Positions 24,816 through 32,800 of a DNA stretch of 64,000 bases are shown piece after piece. Each line of letters opens with the position of its first letter. The stretch's first letter is position 1. The notes beneath the pieces are model-generated. The model ran no database searches and was not told the DNA's origin. It saw only the letters and a list, made by a program, of their open reading frames with translations. The position numbers and the translations under genes were made by a program. The stretch is from Ignavibacteriales bacterium (GTDB lineage Bacteria; Bacteroidota; Ignavibacteria; Tepidaquicellales; Tepidaquicellaceae): contig JACKAC010000001.1 of the NCBI GenBank assembly GCA_020635255.1, positions 1,465,501 to 1,529,500 on the forward strand. Reading direction: 5' to 3'.

Positions 24816-26009
24816 TTATGAAATAACACCTAGCTCCTTACCAATGTCACCAAATATCTCCAATATCCTGTCCAAATGTTCATCCTCGTGTGTCGCCATA
24901 TAAGATGTTCTGAGCATAGCAAGGTGTTGTGGTACACCGGGGGAAATAAACGCATTTACGAATACACCTGCATCGAATAGCTTTCTCCAGAACTGGAATA
25001 CCAGCATATCATCTCCCAGAATAACAGGAACAACAGCTGTTTTTGCTTCGATGATCTTAAAGCCCATGTCTTTATATCCCTGACGCATTTTGTTTGCGTT
25101 CCTGATCAAATTATCGATCCTCTCCGGTTCAGCTCTTAAAATGTCGAGCGCTGCATCGGCTGCCGCAACAGAAGAAGGAGTAGGAGATGCAGAGAATATC
25201 AACGCAGGCGAATGGTGTTTTATGTAATTAATGACCGGCGCTTCAGCAGCAACAAAACCTCCGAGTGATGCAAAAGTCTTCGAGAAAGTACCCATCGTCA
25301 TATCGACTTCATCAACAAGGTCAAATTCCGAAGCCGTGCCTCTACCGCCTTTACCTATAACACCTGTAGCGTGGGCATCATCTATTAAAATCCTTGCGTT
25401 ATGCTTTTTTGCTAATTCAACTAATTTAGGAAGGTCAACTATCTCTCCTGTCGTGGAAAATACACCATCTGAAGCAATGAGCTTTGGCGCATCATCAGGA
25501 AGAGCCGATAAAACTCTTTCGAGGTCCGCCATGTCGTTATGTTTGTAACGCATGAACTTCGCAAAGGCACCGCGAGCCATCATATTTGCAGCAAGAATAC
25601 ATGCATGGTTATCTTTATCAGAGATCATATACTCATCTTTCTGTACTAAGGTCGGAATAATACCCTGCGCTGTTTGATAACCGGTAGAAAAAAGAAGCAC
25701 GCTCTCTTTACCGATGTAATCAGCGAGCTTCTCTTCAAGTTTTATATGTAAATCGAGTGTTCCGGTAAGATATCTCGATCCCGAACAGCCGGTTCCGTAT
25801 TGATTTACGGCATCGATCGCGGCTTGCTTAACTTTTGGATGTGTGGTCAGTCCGAGATAATTATTGGATCCTGCCATTATAACTTCTCTTCCTTCTATCT
25901 TAACTACGGGTCCTTCATTAGCCTCGATGGCTCTGAAATACGGATAAAATCCCGCAGCTTTTACCTCATCGGCTCGCTTAAAATTATACGCTTTCTCAAA
26001 TAGATCCAT
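24816..26009 (-). CDS. spt: Alpha-oxoamine synthase, probably serine palmitoyltransferase
   Basis: This 397-residue PLP enzyme condenses an amino acid with an acyl-CoA. Family marks are GSNNYLGLTTHPKV, YGTGCSGSRYLTGT, the DDAHATGVIG strand and the PLP-binding Lys in MGTFSKTFASLGG. The start (KAAGFYPYFRAIEANEGPVVKIEGREVIM) and the tail resemble bacterial serine palmitoyltransferases. That would make it the first enzyme of sphingolipid synthesis, which is common in Bacteroidota. KBL (2-amino-3-ketobutyrate ligase) or BioF cannot be fully excluded, but no tdh or bio gene is adjacent. An SDR epimerase gene diverges from it, as often seen in ceramide gene sets. Confidence 0.72.
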   Translation of the reverse strand: MDLFEKAYNFKRADEVKAAGFYPYFRAIEANEGPVVKIEGREVIMAGSNNYLGLTTHPKVKQAAIDAVNQYGTGCSGSRYLTGTLDLHIKLEEKLADYIGKESVLLFSTGYQTAQGIIPTLVQKDEYMISDKDNHACILAANMMARGAFAKFMRYKHNDMADLERVLSALPDDAPKLIASDGVFSTTGEIVDLPKLVELAKKHNARILIDDAHATGVIGKGGRGTASEFDLVDEVDMTMGTFSKTFASLGGFVAAEAPVINYIKHHSPALIFSASPTPSSVAAADAALDILRAEPERIDNLIRNANKMRQGYKDMGFKIIEAKTAVVPVILGDDMLVFQFWRKLFDAGVFVNAFISPGVPQHLAMLRTSYMATHEDEHLDRILEIFGDIGKELGVIS

Positions 26010-26123
26010 ATAGTAGTGTTAAATAATTGTTATCCTAATGTTATGAAAAATTTTAAAATAGAAAATAGTAATTATAATATTTAACTTCTATCCTTAAAAT
26101 AATCAAAAGATAAGGTCGAATCT

Positions 26124-27104
26124 ATGAAGGCATTTGTGACAGGGGCTACCGGGTTTGTTGGAAGCCACCTGGTGGATAAGCTTATAGAAATGGGTATCGA
26201 GCCGTATTGTCTAAAGCGTAAAACATCAAATATTAGATGGTTAAAGGATAAGCCGGTTAAGTTCGTCGATGGTGACCTATTCTCCAATGAGGCATTGGAG
26301 GATGTAATCAAAGACATGGATTATGTGTTCCATTGTGCCGGAGTTGTAAAAGCAAAGAACAAGGAAGGCTATATAAAAGGCAATCATTTAGCTACGAAAA
26401 ACCTAGTTGAAATTACAAAAAAGGTAAATCCAAACATCAAAAAATTTGTACACATTTCCTCGCTTGCTGTATGCGGACCTACACCAAAAGGAGTTGCAAT
26501 CGACGAGACTTATGAGCCTAAACCTATGACATCATACGCGGAGACAAAACTCGAAGCCGAAAAAGAAGTAATGAAACACAAAGATGAAATGAATGTTACG
26601 ATAATCCGACCGCCGGCAGTTTACGGTCCGCGGGATACCGAGATATTAATTTACTTTCAGACTTTTAAAAAAGGTTTAAACAGTCTCATAGGTTTCGGTG
26701 ATAAGTATTTAACTTTATCATATGTGAAAGAGCTCGTGGACGGTATCGTCCTTGCAGCAGAGAAAGATGCATCAAACGGACAAATATATTTCATCGGATC
26801 GGATAAAGCATATAACTGGGACGAAGTCGGTGTCATTACATCAAACATTTTAAATAAGAAGTCTTTGAAAATACGTATACCTCACTTCTTTGTATTCGGA
26901 GTGGGATACATGGCGGAGTTTTTTGGGAAGATCGCTAACAAGGCCGTCACGCTTAACGTGGAAAAAGTGAAAGATATTACCGCGGAGGGCTGGGTATGTT
27001 CGAGTGAAAAAGCAAAGAGAGAACTCGGATATAATCCGATCGTAACTCTTGAAGAAGGTTTCAGGGAAACTGCCGAGTGGTATACAAAAGAAGGGTGGCT
27101 GTAA
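26124..27104 (+). CDS. Extended SDR NAD(P)-dependent epimerase/dehydrogenase
   Basis: This 326-residue Rossmann enzyme starts with VTGATGFVGSHLVDKLIEMG (residues 5-24, GxxGxxG). The catalytic Tyr-x-x-x-Lys is in TSYAETKLEAEKEV and a Ser is in VHISSLAVCG. The C-terminal part resembles dihydroflavonol reductase/3-beta-HSD-like SDRs. The gene faces the spt-like gene, so reduction of a keto-sphingolipid (as by CerR in Caulobacter) is possible but inferred from position only. It is followed by argS with no spacer: its TAA is directly followed by the argS TTG. Confidence 0.7.
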   Translation: MKAFVTGATGFVGSHLVDKLIEMGIEPYCLKRKTSNIRWLKDKPVKFVDGDLFSNEALEDVIKDMDYVFHCAGVVKAKNKEGYIKGNHLATKNLVEITKKVNPNIKKFVHISSLAVCGPTPKGVAIDETYEPKPMTSYAETKLEAEKEVMKHKDEMNVTIIRPPAVYGPRDTEILIYFQTFKKGLNSLIGFGDKYLTLSYVKELVDGIVLAAEKDASNGQIYFIGSDKAYNWDEVGVITSNILNKKSLKIRIPHFFVFGVGYMAEFFGKIANKAVTLNVEKVKDITAEGWVCSSEKAKRELGYNPIVTLEEGFRETAEWYTKEGWL

Positions 27105-28748
27105 TTGAAAGAGTATATTGAAGAAATATTGACCACCGCCATTAAAAAGCTGGGAGTCGACAATAAGGAAATCGATATTACAACGCCTAAAGATGAAAAG
27201 TTCGGCGACTTCACTACAAATCTCCCTCTTACTCTTGCTAAAGAACTTAAAAGTTCACCCAGAAAAATCGCGGAAGATATAATTGAGAACCTTGGATATG
27301 ATAACCGCATCGAAAAAGTCGAGATAGCAGGAGCAGGATTTATAAATTTTTATCTCAGCAATAACATTTATAGGGAGGTCCTCCCGAGAATATTAAACGA
27401 GGCAGATAATTACGGACGATCAGAAAAATACAATGGAAAGCGAGCCGACCTCGAATGGGTAAGCGCAAATCCCACGGGACCGCTTCATGCCGGTCACGGC
27501 AGACAGGTTTCCCTCGGAAACGCGATCGCAACATTACTGGAATGGGTTGGTTATGATGTAACCCGCGAATATTATTATAATGATGCCGGCGCACAGATGG
27601 ATAACCTTGGTAAGTCCGTTCACGCCAGGTACATACAGATATTCGACAAAGACTTCCCTTTCCCGGAGGATGGATACCATGGCAGTTATATAAAAGACAT
27701 TGCACAAAGAATATATGATGAAAAGGGCGATTCATTAAAAGATTCCACAGACATGGAATACTTTAAGAAAGCTGGCGAAGAATATAATTTCGATTCGATA
27801 AAAAATACACTCGGCAAACTCGGTATAAAGCACGATATATTTTACAATGAGACATCGCTATATAAAGACAAAAAGATCGATGATATACTGAAGGATTTCA
27901 AAGAGAAGGGACAGTCCTATGAAAGTGAAGGCGCTGTCTGGCTAAAAATGGACGAGGCGGAGGGATTCGAGAAGGATAAAGTAATAGTAAAATCCTCCGG
28001 AGAGCCAACGTACAGGCTTCCCGACATGGCATATCATATCGACAAGATAAAGCGCGGGTATGACCTGATAATCGACATATTCGGGGCTGATCACGGCGAT
28101 ACATACAAAGAGGTCTTATACGGTGTCAGGAAAGCAGGTTATGATACGTCAAATATCAAGGTGATCATTCATCAGATGGTAACCTTTAAAAAAGGCGCGG
28201 AATCGGTCAAAATGAGCAAAAGGAGCGGTGAATCATATGAGCTGAATGATCTTCTAGAGGACGTAGGTGTGGATGCGACACAATTCTTCTTTGTAATGCG
28301 CGGAGCGAATACGCACCTGGATTTCGATATAGAGCTGGCAAAGGAGCAATCCGATAAAAACCCAGTGTATTATTTACAATATGCTCATGCGCGTGCATGC
28401 GGTATTTTGCGAAATGCAGATGATAACTTACCTGTATATAATGAGATTAAACCTAAGGATATAGAACTTAATTTAATTACCACAGAGGATGAGATAAGGT
28501 TACTTAAGACTTTATCACAGTTTCCGGAAGTAGTTTCGAATTCAGCTGAGACTTTTGAACCGCACAAGATAATTTCTTATCTAAATGAAGTCGCGGGTAA
28601 CTTTCATTCGTTCTACCACAACGATAGGGTTTTAAATTTAGAGGAAAAAGAGTTATCTTTGGTGCGCCTGCAACTGATACTTGCAGTAAAGCAGGTCCTA
28701 AAAAATGGTTTCAAAATAATCGGCATATCAGCGCCGGAAAGGATGTAA
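27105..28748 (+). CDS. argS: Arginyl-tRNA synthetase
   Basis: This 547-residue class I synthetase has the ArgRS N-terminal tRNA D-loop-binding domain (residues 1-85), the HIGH motif in ANPTGPLHAGHGR (about 122-134) and KMSKR in ESVKMSKRSGESY. A DALR anticodon-binding domain ends in IIGISAPERM. The start is TTG at 27105, immediately after the upstream stop; no in-frame ATG precedes the conserved region. It charges tRNA-Arg. The family is certain. Confidence 0.96.
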   Translation: MKEYIEEILTTAIKKLGVDNKEIDITTPKDEKFGDFTTNLPLTLAKELKSSPRKIAEDIIENLGYDNRIEKVEIAGAGFINFYLSNNIYREVLPRILNEADNYGRSEKYNGKRADLEWVSANPTGPLHAGHGRQVSLGNAIATLLEWVGYDVTREYYYNDAGAQMDNLGKSVHARYIQIFDKDFPFPEDGYHGSYIKDIAQRIYDEKGDSLKDSTDMEYFKKAGEEYNFDSIKNTLGKLGIKHDIFYNETSLYKDKKIDDILKDFKEKGQSYESEGAVWLKMDEAEGFEKDKVIVKSSGEPTYRLPDMAYHIDKIKRGYDLIIDIFGADHGDTYKEVLYGVRKAGYDTSNIKVIIHQMVTFKKGAESVKMSKRSGESYELNDLLEDVGVDATQFFFVMRGANTHLDFDIELAKEQSDKNPVYYLQYAHARACGILRNADDNLPVYNEIKPKDIELNLITTEDEIRLLKTLSQFPEVVSNSAETFEPHKIISYLNEVAGNFHSFYHNDRVLNLEEKELSLVRLQLILAVKQVLKNGFKIIGISAPERM

Positions 28749-28763
28749 CAAAGGAAAAAATTA

Positions 28764-29141
28764 ATGAAGAAATTATTTTTTGTATGTATCGTATTGTTAG
28801 CAACAGCTCCATTTGCACACGCAAACGTTACCGGTGACAAACTTCCGAAGGTCACAAATCTAAACAGCATTATAACTAAAATATCATATCCTGACGATGC
28901 TAAGAACCAGTCGATCGAAGGCAGAGTAACTGCTAAACTTCTGGTAAATGAAAATGGTGTAGTAGAAGAAGTATCCAGAAACGATTTCAAAGGTCCGTCG
29001 GTATTTTTTGACGAAGTAGAGAAAGTAGTATGGAGTCTTGAATTTGAACCCGCAACCGAAAACGACGTTCCGGTCAAAAGCTGGGTGGAAGTTCCGTTCA
29101 ATTTCAAGCTTCCCAAGAAAGAGCCAATGAAAAGTAAATAA
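28764..29141 (+). CDS. Periplasmic TonB C-terminal-domain protein, copy 1
   Basis: This 125-residue exported protein has a Sec signal peptide (MKKLFFVCIVLLATAPFAHA). Mature residues 30-120 form a TonB-C/energy-transducer-type domain (ITKISYPDDAKNQSIEGRVT, VNENGVVEEV, WSLEFEPATENDVPVKSWVE). Unlike true TonB it has no N-terminal membrane anchor or Pro-rich spacer, so it cannot span the periplasm by itself. Its function is unknown. It is followed by a strong terminator and then by a paralogue at 29252. Confidence 0.75.
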   Translation: MKKLFFVCIVLLATAPFAHANVTGDKLPKVTNLNSIITKISYPDDAKNQSIEGRVTAKLLVNENGVVEEVSRNDFKGPSVFFDEVEKVVWSLEFEPATENDVPVKSWVEVPFNFKLPKKEPMKSK

Positions 29142-29170
29142 GGTTTATTTGTAAGTTCAAATAAGCAAAT

Positions 29171-29196
29171 CCCGCTCCAAAAGAGCGGGATTTTTT
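29171..29196 (+). terminator. Terminator after TonB-C copy 1
   Basis: CCCGCTC (29171-29177), loop CAAAA, GAGCGGG (29183-29189), then A and six Ts form a classical intrinsic terminator. Confidence 0.9.
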
Positions 29197-29251
29197 GTTA
29201 AGTATTGTGGAAATAAAATGAATCCGATATATTTATTTTACATCACTACAA

Positions 29252-29641
29252 ATGATAAAGTATACCTCCATAATAATATTATTATTGGCAGCTGGGTATC
29301 TGCATGCGCAGGATGATCAACATAAAAAAGAGGAAGCACCAACACCCTTAAATCTGGGAACAGTTAGAAGTATGATCCATTACCCTGATTCTGCCAGAAT
29401 AAAACAGATCGAAGGAAGGGTTGTTGTGAAAGTACTTGTTGATGCTTATGGAAATGTAGAGTATGTATCTAATGAACTTACAGGTCCGGAGGTCTTTCAT
29501 GATGAAATCATCAGAGTATCTCGTTACTTAAAATTTGCACCTGCTAAACTAGACGGAGTCCCGGTCAAATGCTGGATATCGGTCCCCTTTAATTTTATGT
29601 TGCGTAATCCGTCGGATGAATCAGAGGATCAAGAAGAATAA
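29252..29641 (+). CDS. Periplasmic TonB C-terminal-domain protein, copy 2
   Basis: This 129-residue paralogue of the preceding gene has a signal peptide (about residues 1-19, ending LHA). The domain is the same: VRSMIHYPDSARIKQIEGRV, VDAYGNVEYV and YLKFAPAKLDGVPVKCWISV. The C-terminus is short and acidic (ESEDQEE). It again lacks the anchor and spacer of TonB. Shared order, size and a nearly identical terminator indicate a tandem duplication. Confidence 0.75.
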   Translation: MIKYTSIIILLLAAGYLHAQDDQHKKEEAPTPLNLGTVRSMIHYPDSARIKQIEGRVVVKVLVDAYGNVEYVSNELTGPEVFHDEIIRVSRYLKFAPAKLDGVPVKCWISVPFNFMLRNPSDESEDQEE

Positions 29642-29648
29642 AGCAAAT

Positions 29649-29672
29649 CCCGCCAAAAGAGCGGGATTTTTT
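29649..29672 (+). terminator. Terminator after TonB-C copy 2
   Basis: CCCGC (29649-29653) and GCGGG (29661-29665) followed by ATTTTTT. The surrounding GCAAATCCCGC..AAAAGAGCGGGATTTTTT is nearly the same as at 29165-29196. Confidence 0.85.
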
Positions 29673-29775
29673 ACGAGAAAGGATATAAAAGAGAGAATTA
29701 ACTAGAGCTTTAACATATCTGTGTAGAGCAAACCATTTATATCTTTGACAATCGTTTTTACCAATAGGTTTAAGC

Positions 29776-29802
29776 AAAAAAGGCGGGATTACCCGCCTTT
29801 TT
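29776..29802. terminator. Terminator of the alpha-2-macroglobulin gene
   Basis: GGCGGG (29782-29787), loop ATTA and CCCGCC (29792-29797) are flanked by A-run and T-run on both sides, so the hairpin can act in either direction. The minus-strand macroglobulin gene ends 20 bases away. Confidence 0.85.
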
Positions 29803-29822
29803 GCAAATATTTTTAATTTTAT

Positions 29823-32800
29823 TTACTTATCGTATATTCTCATCACCATATCCTGCGAACTTCCATTCACATCTGTGTAATACATCAGCATTCCCTGAGC
29901 CGGATTGACTGTATACGTGCCCGGTATCTGCGCCCTTACGATGTAAGAGAATTCATATGAGTTACCGTACAGGTACGTCGCGAAGAATGTTACCCTGTTG
30001 TCTCTTATGTCCTTATCGGCATACCACCATCTCCACCAGTAATAGTCATACCCGGTGTAATTAGGTTCTTCCTCGATCTGGTAAGCCCAGTCATCCTTTA
30101 CAACTTCGCATCCGGCCGGGATCGGGTCTTCAAGCATAAAGTAGTTCATATTTTCATTCTCTTTGGAATATACTCGTACCTTAACCAGGAATACGTCTCC
30201 TGATACCGCAGTACCGTCGAAGTATTTCTTCCTATAAGTGATCTTATTATCTGTGTATGATTCATACTTCTCAAGTTTGTAATATTCCCTCTCGACCCTA
30301 AATCCATTTTCACGTGCCTTTACTATGTAATCACTCTGATAAAAGCTGGTGTTTGCAGAGAAATATACTTTCCCAGCGCCTTCTTTTTCGATTCTTATTT
30401 CGTTATTTCCGGTTCGTAGTTTATCGTTAGGGATTTCGATCAATTCATCTTTCTTAAATATATCCTCGGTAGTCATCTGCTTTTCCATATACAGCTCGTT
30501 ATTCACATAAACGCTTACTTTGTAATTAGGAGTCAGCTCATTTGAGTTCTTGAGGTAATCGACCATAGCATAGATTATAAATGCTGTCTCCTGTGTATTT
30601 CTCCATGCAAGACCAAACCTCTGGTTCATTAACCATCTTATGATCTTATTTTTTAGATCGGAGTCACCTTTTACATTCACAAGAGCTTTTAGTCCCATAG
30701 CAGTTGTCTGAACTTTGTCGTCCTGCCAGTTATAATGGAAGCTCTTGCCTTCCCAGTAAGCCGCACCTTCACCTGATACTGTTACATTGTTTTCCAGATC
30801 TCCTACAACCGTCAGCGCTCTTTCTTTGTCACCAATCATTTGCAGAGTCATTGCAACAAGAGCTCTTGCATAATTATTAACCTCCCTATCGGCTAATACC
30901 TTGTCTATCTGCTCCTCGAACAACTTGCTGTCCCTTTCCTCGGCTACTGCAAGAGAGTAAAGTATATAAGCCCTCGTGGTCGGATCCAGGTCTTCCCTGA
31001 GGCTGTTCTTCATGGCTATAATACCATTGCTCAATGCGCTAGCTTTTATCTGATAGCCTGCTGATTTAGCAAGTGAAAGCCCGTAAATCACGTAAGCTGT
31101 CATGAATGGATTTGACTGGTCGTTTTGCCACCAACCCCAGCCTCCATCGTAATGCTGGAATCCATAAAGTCTCTTAAGACCGGCATCCACCATTTTAGGA
31201 AGTTCATCCTTTGTAGCCGCGCTAATAGGTGCATTTAGCTCCTTATAGGTATTTGCTACTACTACCGTAGGCAGGAATCTGCTCATAGTCTGCTCGACGC
31301 ATCCATATGGATAGCCGGCGAGTTCGTCCAGTGCATTCAATATCGTGCCAGCGAGTGATGGTGACAGGCTGAACTTCATTCCTGCGCTCCTTATGTCCAC
31401 GCTCTCGGGTATATATACATTCTTCAGCTCGATCTTTGAATTATCTTCAAAGTCCGCGATCGTGCTTTCCGTCACTTTCAAACCTTTAGGCTGAAGCGGG
31501 ATCTTAATCTGGACTGCATCCGATTCCTCGTCAGTAAGAGCTTCTGCGTATAATACCGCCTCACCTATCGGCTGAGTAACTTTTATCTTCCAATCGAGCC
31601 TCTGGTCTGTATTTGAAGCTAGTTCGATAGTCCTTTCACCGCCGTCGAGTAATTCGACATTCTCAGCAGTGAATTTCACTTTGGTACTCTTATCCGAAGA
31701 TAGATAATTATGAATAATAGTAGATATAGTTACTTCATCATCCTGCTGAAGGAATCTCGGTGTTTCCATTCTAACCAGCAAATCCTTCCTTGTGATAACG
31801 GTCTTGGTATTCTGCCCGACTTTCGTGTCCGCAGTTATTACCCTGGAAGTAATTCTCCATGTTGTGAGGTTATCCGGATAATCTATGTATACAGTTGCAT
31901 ACCCATCTGCGTCGGTCATTTGATAAGGCGACCAGTATATCGCATCCCTAAAATCGGAGCGGACATCGACAGGAGCAAGGGATTTATCTTTAGAATCTTC
32001 ATCACCGGTTTTAGTACCTCTTGTATTAGCAAGCTTTTCAGACTCTTTTTTCATCTCGGGACGGTTTATCTCAATCTGGTCTTGAGTAACTTCCGATGTT
32101 ATCAAACCGGAATTTCCATCAAGCATTGTTTCTTCCCTATCATCTCCGAGAGTAAGCTCGCCGAAGCTTTCAGCGTTTACTCTCAAAGTTACCGTTTTTG
32201 TGGCACCACGTTTGACACTTATATTAACCTTATTATCTTCATCCACCTGCGAATGCAATACTCCGATCTCGTAATCGCCCTCCGGCAGTTTGAATTCAAA
32301 ATTACCCTCATTATCGGTAAAGCCTGCGAGATAATCATTATCTACTACAATAGTAGCCTCTGCAATTGGAGTATCATCCGGTCCAAGAAGACGTCCTTTA
32401 ATTGTTCCAAGATCGGAATCCTTAAGCGACCTAATATTAAATCGCTCATATATACTCAGTAATCTTGAGTAACCGTAATTCTGGTTATATGAATTAAAGG
32501 TAGTGCTAACGGACGTGAATCTTGGTCCGTAGAAGAATTTCCTTATATCCTTTGTAAGATCCGGCTGAATGTCATATATGCTCTCATCAATAATACCAAG
32601 AGATACTTCTGCATTACGCACCGGATTACCATTATCGTCTACAACTCTGACTTTCAATTCGCCGGTTTCTTTCGGCTTGTATATTTCCTGTGATGGATCT
32701 ATTTCAACAGTAAGGAATTTATCTTCCTGCATTACTATCACAGGTTTACTTTCCGAATAAAACACACCATCCGCGACATAAGATACACTTATATCGAAAT

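Noticed and set aside
29642..29822. Possible small RNA or short gene between two terminators
   Set aside because: The stretch has no start with a plausible coding frame and no promoter-like signal; only the two hairpins are supported.
31710..32462. 250-residue plus-strand open frame inside the alpha-2-macroglobulin gene
   Set aside because: It is fully antisense to a conserved coding region, has atypical composition and no recognisable domain.
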